DNA of 25,946 nt from Actinomycetes bacterium (GCA_021799915.1 JAJYZN010000012.1:1-25946); one strand, 5' to 3'; positions 14,598 to 22,611 are shown, numbered from the stretch's first letter. The notes: generated by a model not told the origin, from the letters alone. Program-made: numbers and translations.

Positions 14598-15446
14598 TCA
14601 CCAACCCTTGAATTCAGCCGGGCGGCGCTCCACGAAGCTGTCGATCCCTTCGCGGGAGTCCTCGGTGTGGGTGACCAGCTCCTGGGCCAGGGCCTCGTCG
14701 GCCAGCGCGGTGGCCCGGTCCACGTCGAGGGCCCGGTTCGTGAGCCACTTGGCCACGCCGATGGCTTTGGTCGGCCCCTCGGCCAGGCGACCGGCCAGCT
14801 CCTCGAGCACGGTCCGCAGCTCGCTCCGGGGGACAATGCGGTTCACCAGCCCGATCCGGTAGGCCTCGGCTGCCGGCACGTTGTCGCCGAAGAAGAAAAG
14901 CTCCTTGGCTTTCTGGATGCCTACGAGCCGGGTCAGGAGCCAGGCTCCGCCGGCGTCGGGTGCGATGCCCCGGCGGACGAACACCTCGATGAACCGGGCC
15001 TCTTCCGCGGCCACTACCAGGTCGCAGGCCAGGGCCAGGTGCATGCCGCCTCCGGCCGCCGTGCCGTTCACCCCGGCGATGACGGGCTTCTCGCAGTCCA
15101 GGACCGAGGAGACCAGGCGCTGCCACCCCAGGCGGATGGTCCGGGCCCCGTCACCCACGGCGTTGTCCGGTGCCCCCGCGGGACGGGGCCGGGCCTCGGC
15201 CCGCCCACCGCGCAGGTCGGCACCGGTGCAGAAGGCCTTGTCCCCGGCGGCGGTGATCACCACCACCCGGACCGCCAGGTCGGCCGAGGCCTCGTCGAGC
15301 CACGAGGAGATCTGGTCCCGCATGGCTGCCGTCATGGCGTTGCCGGCATCGGGTCGGTTCAGCACGATCCAGGCCACCCCTCCCTCGATCGTGCGCACCA
15401 CGTCCCGGCTCTCCACCCGCTGGCCGTTCGCTCCCAGGTCGCTCAT
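14598..15446 (-). CDS. enoyl-CoA hydratase/isomerase family protein, PaaG-like active site
   Basis: A 282-residue crotonase. Oxyanion-hole segments AFCTGADLRGG (71-81) and NGTAAGGGMHLALACDL (127-143) are clear. The two glutamates that define hydratases are absent: the first position is His136 (GGGMHLA), the second is Phe156. Instead there is Asp164 in GIAPDAGGAWLLTRLVG, the arrangement of PaaG and other enoyl-CoA isomerases, where this Asp is the base. I therefore expect double-bond shift or ring rearrangement rather than hydration. ATG at 15446 is chosen because AAAGGGGG lies nine bases upstream; a TTG nine bases earlier is less likely. It follows the acyl-CoA synthetase gene by 76 bp on the same strand and is probably co-transcribed. 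Confidence 0.88.
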   Translation of the reverse strand: MSDLGANGQRVESRDVVRTIEGGVAWIVLNRPDAGNAMTAAMRDQISSWLDEASADLAVRVVVITAAGDKAFCTGADLRGGRAEARPRPAGAPDNAVGDGARTIRLGWQRLVSSVLDCEKPVIAGVNGTAAGGGMHLALACDLVVAAEEARFIEVFVRRGIAPDAGGAWLLTRLVGIQKAKELFFFGDNVPAAEAYRIGLVNRIVPRSELRTVLEELAGRLAEGPTKAIGVAKWLTNRALDVDRATALADEALAQELVTHTEDSREGIDSFVERRPAEFKGW

Positions 15447-15522
15447 AGCGCCCAACCCCCTTTCTCGATCTTCCCCGTGACGTAGTGCCAGCGCCGGGGT
15501 CCGCCGTTCCGTCCCGCGAACG

Positions 15523-17724
15523 CTACGCCAGCACCACCAAGGCGTCGGCGGCCACCGCCCCTGACGGGCCGGCCAGCAAGGGGTTCACGTCCATCTCGGC
15601 CACCTCGTCGGCGAAGTCCATGGCCAGATGCTGGACGGCCATGATGGCGCTCACCAGGGCCTTGCGGTCCGCCGCCGGGCGACCCCTCACGCCGTGGAGC
15701 AGTGCCGCCCCGGTGAGCTCGTCGAGCATCCGCGCCGCTTCGGATGCGGGGAACGGCGGGACCCTGAAGGTCACGTCCTTCAGGACCTCGACGAACACGC
15801 CACCCAGGCCGAACATGACCACCGGCCCGAACAGCTCGTCGCGGGCCAGACCGAGCACCGTTTCGACGCCGCGAGCCTGCTCGGCCACCAAGATGCCGTC
15901 GATCGTGGCCTCCGGGGCGGACTCACCGGCCCGGTCCAGCAGGGTCCGGAAGGTCCGGCGCACCTCGGTGGCGGTGCGCAGTCCCACTTCGACCAGGCCC
16001 AGGTCGGACTTGTGGGGGATGTCGGCGGAGGCCACCTTCATCACCACCGGGAAGCCGGCACGTTCCGCGGCTCTGACAGCTTCGGCGGCGCTGGTGGTCA
16101 CCCGTTCTCGCGGGCTGGCGATGCCGTACGCTTTGAGCAGCGCTTTGGACTCCTGCTCGGAGAGAGTGGACCCGCTCGGGCGCTTCCGGCCCCGGGGGGA
16201 CACCACCCGGCGGGCGGTGGCCGCTGCCGCCGACGCCCGGCGCACCGGGTGGGTGAAGGACGAGCGGTAGCCATCGACGAAGCGATGGTGGTCAAAGTAT
16301 GCGCTGGCGGCCATCACGGCGTTGGTGAAGGTGCGGAAGGTGGGCACCGAGCTTCCCAACAGCGTCTCCCGGTAGGCCGCCTCGTCGCCGGTGGGCGATC
16401 CCCAGACCACGAGCATGGGCTTGTCGGTGCGTTCGGACGCAGCCACCAGGTCGGCAGTCAACTTGTCCGCCATCGAGGGAAGGGCGCCGGTGATGGGGCA
16501 CAAGATCAGGTCCACATTCGGGTCGGCGACGACCGCTTCGATGATCTTTGGTCCGCGCCAGTCCCGGACCGGGGGGCCACCGTTGTCCACCGGGTTCGAC
16601 ACCCGCAGGTACGGGGGTATCCACTCGTGGAGACGTCGCTGGGTGTCGGCCGCCAGCGTCGGCAGCTCGAGACCGGCCGCCGACACCATGTCAGCCATGT
16701 GGGCGCCGGTGCCGCCCGAGATGGAGTAGACGCAGACCCGGCCGCCACGGCCGCGCCGGAGGCGTCGAAGGGCCTCGGGCGAGGGGGGCTTGGTCCGGGC
16801 CAGGGTGGCCGCCACTTCCAGCAGCTGGTCGAGGCCGTCGACCCGGGTGATGCCGTACTGGCGGAAGACCGCCGACACCACGGCGTCCGAACCGGTCAGG
16901 TGCCCGGTATGGGCCTTGGCCATGCTCGTCCCCTCGGCCGTCCTCCCGACCTTGACGGCCACGATCGGCACGCGGTGCCGGGCCGCCTGGTCGGCTGCGA
17001 GCTGGAGGGTCCGGCCGTTCTTGAAGCCCTCGACGTAGCAGGCCACCGCCCCGGTCTGGCGCAACCGGGAGAAGTACCCGACGAAGTCGGCCACCTCCAG
17101 GTCCGCCTCGTTCCCCACCGGCGCCCAATGGGAGAGGCGGATCCCGATGTCCTGGCCCTGGAAGACCGGGCGCCCCTGGTGACCACTCTGGGTGACCAGG
17201 GCGATGGCCTTCCCCGGCAGGTCGTCGCGGAACTGCTCGAAGGCGTTGAGGTTCGTGTTGGGGCCCAGGACGTGCAAGTCGCTGCCGGCGATCAGGGACT
17301 CGAGCTCGGCCTGCATGGCCTCGCCCTCGGCGCCCACTTCCGAGAAGCCGGCGGCGAAGACGATGGCGAATTTAGCTCGGGCGGCGATGGCGTCCTTGAT
17401 GATGGGCAGCGGGTCGCCGACCAGGATGGCCACCACGTCGACGCGGCGGCCCACGTCGGCGATCGACGGCGAGCACGGACGTCCGGCGACCACCGGCCGG
17501 TTCGGGTTCACGTAGGAGATGTCCGCACCGCGGGCCACGGCCCAGGCGGTGATCTTGGCGGTGAGGGCCGTGTTGGGCTTGGCGTTGGAGTCCGAGGCCC
17601 CGACGACGCACACCGACCTCGGATGGAAGAAGGTCTTGAGGTCCAGTGGCCGCAGCTCGGTGGGTAGTCCCATCACGTCGACCGGCACACCGTCCTTCGT
17701 CCCGTTCTTGGTGTCCCCTGCCAC
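15523..17724 (-). CDS. NDP-forming acyl-CoA synthetase (single-chain alpha-beta fusion)
   Basis: Cytosolic ligase of 733 aa that would couple ATP hydrolysis (to ADP and phosphate) to acyl-CoA formation, or run in reverse. Order of domains: CoA-binding Rossmann domain (about 30-150, CVVGASDSN), succinyl-CoA-synthetase-like domains (about 160-470) with the phospho-acceptor His272 in MAKAHTGHLTG, and a C-terminal ATP-grasp domain (about 500-733) containing VVMKVASADIPHKSDLGLV and MDVNPLLAG. The GTG start at 17724 has GGGAGGGA five bases upstream; an open frame extends 130 codons further but reads through the promoter region and the divergent gene. Shared intergenic region (134 bp) with the SDR gene. 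Probably activates the acid degraded by the neighbouring enzymes; substrate unknown. Confidence 0.92.
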   Translation of the reverse strand: MAGDTKNGTKDGVPVDVMGLPTELRPLDLKTFFHPRSVCVVGASDSNAKPNTALTAKITAWAVARGADISYVNPNRPVVAGRPCSPSIADVGRRVDVVAILVGDPLPIIKDAIAARAKFAIVFAAGFSEVGAEGEAMQAELESLIAGSDLHVLGPNTNLNAFEQFRDDLPGKAIALVTQSGHQGRPVFQGQDIGIRLSHWAPVGNEADLEVADFVGYFSRLRQTGAVACYVEGFKNGRTLQLAADQAARHRVPIVAVKVGRTAEGTSMAKAHTGHLTGSDAVVSAVFRQYGITRVDGLDQLLEVAATLARTKPPSPEALRRLRRGRGGRVCVYSISGGTGAHMADMVSAAGLELPTLAADTQRRLHEWIPPYLRVSNPVDNGGPPVRDWRGPKIIEAVVADPNVDLILCPITGALPSMADKLTADLVAASERTDKPMLVVWGSPTGDEAAYRETLLGSSVPTFRTFTNAVMAASAYFDHHRFVDGYRSSFTHPVRRASAAAATARRVVSPRGRKRPSGSTLSEQESKALLKAYGIASPRERVTTSAAEAVRAAERAGFPVVMKVASADIPHKSDLGLVEVGLRTATEVRRTFRTLLDRAGESAPEATIDGILVAEQARGVETVLGLARDELFGPVVMFGLGGVFVEVLKDVTFRVPPFPASEAARMLDELTGAALLHGVRGRPAADRKALVSAIMAVQHLAMDFADEVAEMDVNPLLAGPSGAVAADALVVLA

Positions 17725-17813
17725 TGTCCCTCCCTGTCCTTCCGGTCCGGGGGTGATCTCCGAGGAGCGGCGACAGCTCCCCGGTCCGAATTGTGGGCCG
17801 TACCGGCGGCCGT

Positions 17814-17836
17814 TACCGTATCTGACATCAGTGTCA
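17814..17836 (+). promoter_or_regulatory. promoter with 14-bp palindromic operator (copy 1)
   Basis: A -10-like TACCGT (17814-17819), three bases ATC, then TGACATCAGTGTCA (17823-17836), palindromic in the outer ten positions and extendable to CTGACA/TGTCAG. It precedes the SDR gene start by 22 bp, so it overlaps the transcription start. The same arrangement recurs on the minus strand at 22108-22130. The reverse complement TACGGT could also serve the divergent acyl-CoA synthetase gene. Confidence 0.6.
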
Positions 17837-17858
17837 GTGTCGATCCCGAGGGGGGCGA

Positions 17859-18782
17859 ATGGGCGTTCTGGATGGGAAGGTGGCGATCGTGACCGGGGCA
17901 GGCCACGGCATCGGGCGTGGTGAAGCCCTCGAGCTCGCGGCCCAAGGGGCCAAGGTCGTGGTGAACGACGTCGGTGGGACGGCGAGCGGGGAGGGGGCCG
18001 ACCAGCGCCCGGCCGACGAGGTGGTCGAGGTGATCCGCAGCGCCGGTGGCGAAGCGGTGGCGAACTACGACGACGTGGCCGACTGGGAGGGTGCCGGTCG
18101 CCTGGTGGCACAGACCTACGAGGCCTTCGGGGGCCACGACGTCCTGGTGAACAACGCCGGCATCATCCGCGACCGGATGATCGTCTCGATGACCGAGGAG
18201 GACTTCGACTCGGTGGTCCGGGTCCACCTGAAGGGGACCTTCGTCACCACCCACCACGCCTGCGTCCGGTGGCGCCAGCGGACCAAGGACGGTGAGCAGG
18301 TTCGAGCCGCCATCGTGAACACGGTGTCGTCGGCCGGCCTCCAGGGGAACGTCGGCCAGGCCAACTACGGCGCGGCCAAGGCTGGGATCGCCGCGCTGAC
18401 GGTGATCGCCAGCCTGGAGGGGTCGCGCTACGGGGTGCGGGCCAATGCCGTGGCGCCCGGTGGGGTGACGCGGCTGACCGGCGGCGTGCTGAAGGATGTC
18501 GAGATCAAAGAGCCCGACGCCTACACCGAGTACAGCCGACTGAACCCGCAGAACTCGGCGCCGATGGTGGCGTGGCTGGCATCGGACCAGGCTCTCCACG
18601 TGACCGGCCAGGTGTTCCGGGCCGTGGGCGCCAACATCGCCCACTACGAGCCGTGGCGGCTGGGAGCAGCGGTGGACAATCCGGCGGGTGAGGAACGTTG
18701 GGATCCGGCGGCCATCGGGCCCGAGGTGAACGCCCACGTGTTCCACTCCCGCCATCCCGGGCTCAAGATGGGAGGCGGGTGA
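17859..18782 (+). CDS. SDR-family dehydrogenase, 17-beta-HSD4/MFE-2-like
   Basis: Classical short-chain dehydrogenase of 307 aa. Cofactor motif TGAGHGIG at 12-19, NNAG at 98-101, catalytic Ser158, Tyr170 and Lys174 (NTVSSAG, ANYGAAK). The insertion VGGTASGEGADQRPADEVV after the second strand is typical of the (3R)-hydroxyacyl-CoA dehydrogenase domain of multifunctional enzyme 2 and of related actinobacterial proteins, so oxidation of a hydroxyacyl-CoA is the best guess. The C-terminal 60 residues (ANIAHYEPWRLG onwards) extend beyond minimal SDRs. The ATG has GAGGGGGG just upstream. It is followed one base after its stop by the thiolase-like gene, giving a tight two-gene operon behind a palindromic operator. 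Confidence 0.9.
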   Translation: MGVLDGKVAIVTGAGHGIGRGEALELAAQGAKVVVNDVGGTASGEGADQRPADEVVEVIRSAGGEAVANYDDVADWEGAGRLVAQTYEAFGGHDVLVNNAGIIRDRMIVSMTEEDFDSVVRVHLKGTFVTTHHACVRWRQRTKDGEQVRAAIVNTVSSAGLQGNVGQANYGAAKAGIAALTVIASLEGSRYGVRANAVAPGGVTRLTGGVLKDVEIKEPDAYTEYSRLNPQNSAPMVAWLASDQALHVTGQVFRAVGANIAHYEPWRLGAAVDNPAGEERWDPAAIGPEVNAHVFHSRHPGLKMGGG

Positions 18783-18783
18783 G

Positions 18784-19932
18784 ATGCCCACGCGACGCGT
18801 GGCCATCGTGGGTGCGGCGACGTCCGACTGCGGGCGCGTGGACGACAAGACGGCCTTCCAGCTGAACTACCAGGGGACGTCGAGGGCCCTGGCCGACGCC
18901 GGCATCGACCGTTCCGAGGTCGACGGCTTCATGTCCCACAACACCGGTGCCCTGCCGCCGATCGAGCTGGCCGAGTACCTGGGTCTGCGGCCGAATTGGG
19001 CCGACTCCACCGGGCACGGAGGCAGCATCTGGGAGTTCATGGTGGAGCACGCCGCGGCGGCCATCGCCCAGGGTCTGGTCGAAGTGGTGGTGCTCACGTA
19101 CGGATCGACCCAGAGGGCCGACCTGAAGAAGAAGCTCCGCATGGCGAACCTGAGCTTCGGCACCCGCGGGCCGTCCCAGTTCGCCGCACCCTTCGGGCAC
19201 CCGGTGGGCTCCCACTACGCCATGGCTGCCCGCCGGCACATGCACGAGTTCGGGACCACGATGGCCCAGCTGGCTGAAGTCGCGGTCTCGGCCCGCTACA
19301 ACGCCGGCTTCAATCCCGAGGCCTACTACCGCGACCCCATCACCATCGACGACGTGCTGTCGGAGCCGCCGATATGGGACCCGCTGACCAAGTCCCACTG
19401 CTGCATCCGCTCCGACGGCGGTGGGGCGGTGGTCCTCACCAGCGAGGAGCGGGCCCGGGACTGCGCCCGAGCGCCGGTCTGGGTCCTCGGGACCGGTGAG
19501 GCCATCTCGCACGTGACCATGAGCGAGTGGCGGGACTACACCGAGTCACCCTGCGTCCGCTCCGGGAAGCTGGCCTTCGAGCGGGCCGGGGTCACGCCGG
19601 CCGATATCGACACCTGCCAGGTGTACGACGCCTTCACCCCCATGGTGCTGCTCACGCTGGAAGGCCTGGGCTTCTGCGGCAAGGGCGAGGGGGGAGCATT
19701 CGTCGAAGGCGGGACCCTGCGGGTCGGCGGGGCGCTGCCCACGAACACCGACGGCGGTGGGCTGTCGGCTTGCCAGCCTGGGATGCGCGGGATGTTCCTC
19801 CTCATCGAAGCGGTGCGCCAGCTCCGCGGGGAGTGCGGGGACCGGCAGGTCCCCGACGCCCGCCTGGCGTGCGTGAACGGCACCAGCGGGTGGTTCTCGG
19901 CCACCAGCACCGTCATCCTCGGGCGGGACTGA
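18784..19932 (+). CDS. thiolase-like protein lacking the nucleophilic Cys (lipid-transfer/Ltp2-like)
   Basis: A 382-residue thiolase-fold protein of the SCP-x/lipid-transfer thiolase-like group. The position of the nucleophilic Cys (CATGS in SCP-x-like thiolases) reads STGHGGSIWEF, with Gly near 77. A conserved VYDAFTP with Tyr near 282 is present; in Ltp2-type steroid aldolases an active-site Tyr replaces thiolase chemistry and the enzyme performs retro-aldol cleavage of a 3-hydroxyacyl-CoA. The normal GHP region is replaced by GGLSACQPGMRGMFLLIEAV. So aldolase or another non-thiolytic cleavage is more plausible than acetyl transfer. Ltp2-type enzymes usually need a DUF35 partner; none is encoded next door. 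It starts one base after the SDR stop with GGAGG upstream. Exact reaction unproven. Confidence 0.85.
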   Translation: MPTRRVAIVGAATSDCGRVDDKTAFQLNYQGTSRALADAGIDRSEVDGFMSHNTGALPPIELAEYLGLRPNWADSTGHGGSIWEFMVEHAAAAIAQGLVEVVVLTYGSTQRADLKKKLRMANLSFGTRGPSQFAAPFGHPVGSHYAMAARRHMHEFGTTMAQLAEVAVSARYNAGFNPEAYYRDPITIDDVLSEPPIWDPLTKSHCCIRSDGGGAVVLTSEERARDCARAPVWVLGTGEAISHVTMSEWRDYTESPCVRSGKLAFERAGVTPADIDTCQVYDAFTPMVLLTLEGLGFCGKGEGGAFVEGGTLRVGGALPTNTDGGGLSACQPGMRGMFLLIEAVRQLRGECGDRQVPDARLACVNGTSGWFSATSTVILGRD

Positions 19933-19949
19933 CCCGCTCGGCCGCGAGC

Positions 19950-20759
19950 TCAGCGGTTGCGCCAGACCGGCGGGCGCTTCTCGGCGAAGGCCGCCGGACC
20001 CTCCTTGGCGTCCTCGCTGGAGAACACCTCGCCGGCGATGGCCGACTCGATCTTGTACGCCTCACCCATGTCGGTGGCCAGCCCCCGCAGGACGGACTCC
20101 TTGGTCTTGCGCACCGCTAGCGGCCCGTTGGCGGTGATCCGTCGGGCGTAGTCCTCGGCCCGGTCCATGAGGGTCTGGCGCGTGGTGACCTCGTTCAGCA
20201 GTCCCATCTCGAGCACCCGCTGGGCCGGCATCCGGTCAGCGCAGAGCAGGAGCTCCATGGCGGCGGGGAAGGGGATCTGGCGGGGGAGCCGCACCGTGGT
20301 GCCTCCCCCGGCGAACAAGCCACGCTTGGGCTCCATCACGCCGAAGGTGGCGTTCTCCGAGGCCACCCGCAGGTCGCAGCCTCCCAGCATCTCCATCCCG
20401 CCGGCCACGCACGTCCCGTTCACCGCGGCGACGATCGGCTTGTACAGCTTCACCCCGCGCAGGACGGCCTTCATCCCGTCGTCGAGACGGTAGCCGTCGA
20501 CCTCGGGCGTCTCTCCGGCGGCGATCTGCTTCTGGAGGGCGGTGATCTGGGGAATGTACGTCTTCAGGTCGGCTCCGACGCAGAAGTCCTCGCCGACGCC
20601 GGTGATGATGGCCACCCAGGCGTCCTCCTCGGCGTCGAAGCGCTCCCAGGCCGACCTGAGCTGGAAGAAGTGCTCCATGTCGAGCGAGTTTCGGGCTTCG
20701 GGGCGGTCGATGGTGATCCGCGTCACGTGGTCTTGCCCGAGCTCGTAGTGGACCGGCAC
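19950..20759 (-). CDS. enoyl-CoA hydratase (crotonase) with both catalytic Glu
   Basis: A 269-residue crotonase that keeps the two hydratase acids: Glu123 in AGGMEMLGGCDL and Glu143 in FGVMEPKRGL, spaced 20 residues as in rat mitochondrial enoyl-CoA hydratase (144/164). Oxyanion segments are DFCVGADLK and NGTCVAGGME. Hydration of a trans-2-enoyl-CoA, or a related crotonase reaction, is expected. The GTG start (MPVHYELGQ) is four bases after the stop of the amidohydrolase gene, so the two form an operon; the ribosome site is weak and translation is likely coupled. It runs convergent to the thiolase-like gene with 17 bp between. In contrast to the crotonase at 14598, this one looks like a true hydratase. 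Confidence 0.9.
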   Translation of the reverse strand: MPVHYELGQDHVTRITIDRPEARNSLDMEHFFQLRSAWERFDAEEDAWVAIITGVGEDFCVGADLKTYIPQITALQKQIAAGETPEVDGYRLDDGMKAVLRGVKLYKPIVAAVNGTCVAGGMEMLGGCDLRVASENATFGVMEPKRGLFAGGGTTVRLPRQIPFPAAMELLLCADRMPAQRVLEMGLLNEVTTRQTLMDRAEDYARRITANGPLAVRKTKESVLRGLATDMGEAYKIESAIAGEVFSSEDAKEGPAAFAEKRPPVWRNR

Positions 20760-20763
20760 GGGA

Positions 20764-22059
20764 TCAGCCTGTCGAGTCGGTGCCGAGCTTGCGGGCCACC
20801 GTGGCCAGGCTCACGATCCCGCCTTCGGTCTCGGTCCGGCCGTGAGCCCGTGAGACCGGCCGGGTGTCCACGTCGGCGGCTTCGGCCCGCAGGGCGCCCA
20901 CAGTGCACTTCTCGCGGGGACGGACGGAGAACGGGTCGTAGCGGAAGTGACGCATGGCGTTCTGGTGGGTGATCTTGTCGATCTCCTCGTCGGGGACGTC
21001 GGCCAGGTACTTCATCGCCGCTTCAGGGGACTGGGGCCAGGTCGAGTCGGAGTGGGGGTAGTCGCACTCCCAGGTGATGTTGTCGATGTTCAAGTAGGCC
21101 CGGCTGGCGATCCCGAAGGCGTCGTCGATGAAGCAGGTGATGATCCGTTCCTTGAACATCTGGCTGGGGAGCATGTCCCCGAAGTCCTGTCCGGTCCAGG
21201 CATGGTGGTGCTGGTACACGTAGTCGATGCGCTCGAGCGCGTACGGGATCCACCCGATCCCCCCTTCGGACAGGGCGAACCGCAGGTCCGGGTACCGGCG
21301 CAGGACCGGCGACCACAGGAGGTCGGCTGCGGCCTGGACCATGTTCATGGGCTGGAGGCTGATCATGACGTCGATGGGAGCCTCGACCGAGGTCATCACC
21401 AGCTGCGACGACGACCCCAGGTGCATGCACACCACCGTGCCCTCGTCCGAGCAGGCCGTCCAGAACGGATCCCAGTGGGAGTTGTGAAGGGAGGGCCAGC
21501 CCAGCTTCTCGGGGTTCTCCGAGAACGTCACGGCGTGGCAGCCCTTGGCCGCCACCCGGCGCACTTCGGCCGCCGCCAACACGGGATCCCAGATGGCCGG
21601 TATCGACAGCGGGATGAACCGACCCGGCTCGGCTCCGCACCACCCTTCGATGTGCCAGTCGTTGTAGGCCCGCACCATGGCCAGCGCTTCTGTCTTGTCC
21701 TCCCTTCGGGCGAAGAGCTGACCGCAGAATTGGGGGAAGGAAGGGAAGCACATCGACCCCAGCACGCCGTTCGCGCTCATGTCGCGGACACGCTCGTGTA
21801 CGTCGAAGCAGCCGCGCCGCATGTCTGTGAGGGAGGTGGGTTCGATCCCGTACTCCTCGGGCGGGCGCCCCACCACGGCGTTCAACCCGACGTTGGGGAT
21901 CTCGTTCCCGTCGTAGTGCCAGAAGTCCGTCCCGTCGTCACGCCGCACGAGCCTGGGCGCCCGGTCCTGGTACCTGGCCGGGAGACGGCCGTCGAACATC
22001 TCGGGCGGCTCGATGACGTGGTCGTCCACACTTACCAGGATCATGTCCTCCGTGCGCAT
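20764..22059 (-). CDS. amidohydrolase-2 family metal-dependent hydrolase/decarboxylase
   Basis: A 431-residue TIM-barrel protein of the PF04909 group, which includes ACMSD, resorcylate decarboxylase and C-C hydrolases. The N-terminal metal motif is VSVDDHVIEPP (Asp12, His14). Further likely ligands are in VCMHLGSSSQL and WECDYPHSDSTWPQSPE. The ATG at 22059 has GGGAGG five bases upstream; a longer open frame to 22122 covers the promoter and is rejected. It is the intact paralogue of the broken gene at 6803-8069; both share FDGRLP, the RDM-NGV-S-FPS stretch and the C-terminal HQNA motif. First gene of an operon with enoyl-CoA hydratase, behind a palindromic operator shared with the SDR operon. 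Likely removes CO2 or hydrolyses a ring-derived acid; the substrate is unknown. Confidence 0.9.
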   Translation of the reverse strand: MRTEDMILVSVDDHVIEPPEMFDGRLPARYQDRAPRLVRRDDGTDFWHYDGNEIPNVGLNAVVGRPPEEYGIEPTSLTDMRRGCFDVHERVRDMSANGVLGSMCFPSFPQFCGQLFARREDKTEALAMVRAYNDWHIEGWCGAEPGRFIPLSIPAIWDPVLAAAEVRRVAAKGCHAVTFSENPEKLGWPSLHNSHWDPFWTACSDEGTVVCMHLGSSSQLVMTSVEAPIDVMISLQPMNMVQAAADLLWSPVLRRYPDLRFALSEGGIGWIPYALERIDYVYQHHHAWTGQDFGDMLPSQMFKERIITCFIDDAFGIASRAYLNIDNITWECDYPHSDSTWPQSPEAAMKYLADVPDEEIDKITHQNAMRHFRYDPFSVRPREKCTVGALRAEAADVDTRPVSRAHGRTETEGGIVSLATVARKLGTDSTG

Positions 22060-22107
22060 CGAGCCTCCCTTCGATCGTGGCCGAGCGCCTGCTTTCGGCC
22101 CCGGATG

Positions 22108-22130
22108 TGACACCGGCGTCATATACCTTA
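22108..22130 (-). promoter_or_regulatory. promoter with 14-bp palindromic operator (copy 2)
   Basis: Read on the minus strand: -10-like TAAGGT (22130-22125), three bases ATA, then TGACGCCGGTGTCA (22121-22108). It lies 48 bp before the amidohydrolase start. Spacing and outer positions match the copy at 17814-17836, including TGAC-N6-GTCA and the central C-purine-GTG. Confidence 0.6.
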
Positions 22131-22181
22131 GGCGGCCGCATGGGGCGGCCGCGTGGGGCGGCCGCGTGGGGCGGGCGCGTG
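22131..22181. repeat. 13-bp GC-rich tandem repeat, about four copies
   Basis: GGCGGCCGCATGG (22131-22143), then GGCGGCCGCGTGG twice (22144-22156, 22157-22169), then a diverged fourth copy (22170-22182). Each of the first three contains the 8-bp palindrome GCGGCCGC. The array starts immediately next to the -10-like element of the amidohydrolase promoter, where the -35 region would lie, so copy number could alter promoter strength. No gene crosses it. Confidence 0.8.
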
Positions 22182-22214
22182 CCCGGCGTGCCCCGTGCCC
22201 CGAGCGCCGGGCGC

Positions 22215-22574
22215 TCAGATGACCGGGCCGGTGCTGCCCGCGGGGGAACCGGTGAACGGCCCGGTGTGGGCCGACACCGCCGCCTCGAACGAGCCCGGGT
22301 CGGCCGGGGTGATGAACGGCCGGACCCGCTTACCCAGGTCGAAGACGAAGGCCACCGACTTGCCGGGTCGTCCGGGGTCGAAGCTGGCCCAGTAGCCCGG
22401 GTTGGCCGTACCCCAGATCCGACCACGGCCACGGAGGGCCGACATCTCGATGCGCTCGACGCCGCGCACCTCTGGGTAGGTGATGTGCTTAGTGCCCCAC
22501 GGAAAGTAGTAGCCGCGGACGTCCACGCCCTCGGCCGTGCAGGTAATCCACTTGTCCTGGTACTCGATGCCCAT
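22215..22574 (-). CDS. hypothetical protein, small beta-rich
   Basis: I do not recognise the family. The protein has 119 aa from the ATG at 22574, which has GGAGG eight bases upstream; an in-frame GTG at 22589 is less likely. It is soluble, rich in aromatic and beta-forming residues: ITCTAEGVDVRGYYFPWGTK, then ITYPEVRGVERIEM, GRIWGTANPGYWASFDPGRP and VAFVFDLGKRVRPFITPAD. The alternating strand pattern ending in a helix (PGSFEAAVSAHTG) recalls bacterial PH-like domains, but this is a guess from pattern only. It follows the thioesterase gene by 37 bp on the same strand and may share its transcript. Confidence 0.75.
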   Translation of the reverse strand: MGIEYQDKWITCTAEGVDVRGYYFPWGTKHITYPEVRGVERIEMSALRGRGRIWGTANPGYWASFDPGRPGKSVAFVFDLGKRVRPFITPADPGSFEAAVSAHTGPFTGSPAGSTGPVI

Positions 22575-22611
22575 GGTCCCGCCTCCCACTCGCTGTGACC
22601 CGGTGCCCAGT

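Noticed and set aside
15628..17667. 679-codon open frame on the plus strand
   Set aside because: It lies antisense to the acyl-CoA synthetase, whose domains and catalytic residues are clear; the frame has the composition expected of a shadow in high-GC DNA and no family motif.
19936..19949. Stem-loop between the convergent thiolase-like and hydratase genes as a terminator
   Set aside because: Only five base pairs with a four-base loop and no T-tract; too weak to claim.
20947..22110. 387-codon open frame on the plus strand
   Set aside because: Antisense to the intact amidohydrolase; biased Val/Gly/His composition typical of a reverse-frame shadow.
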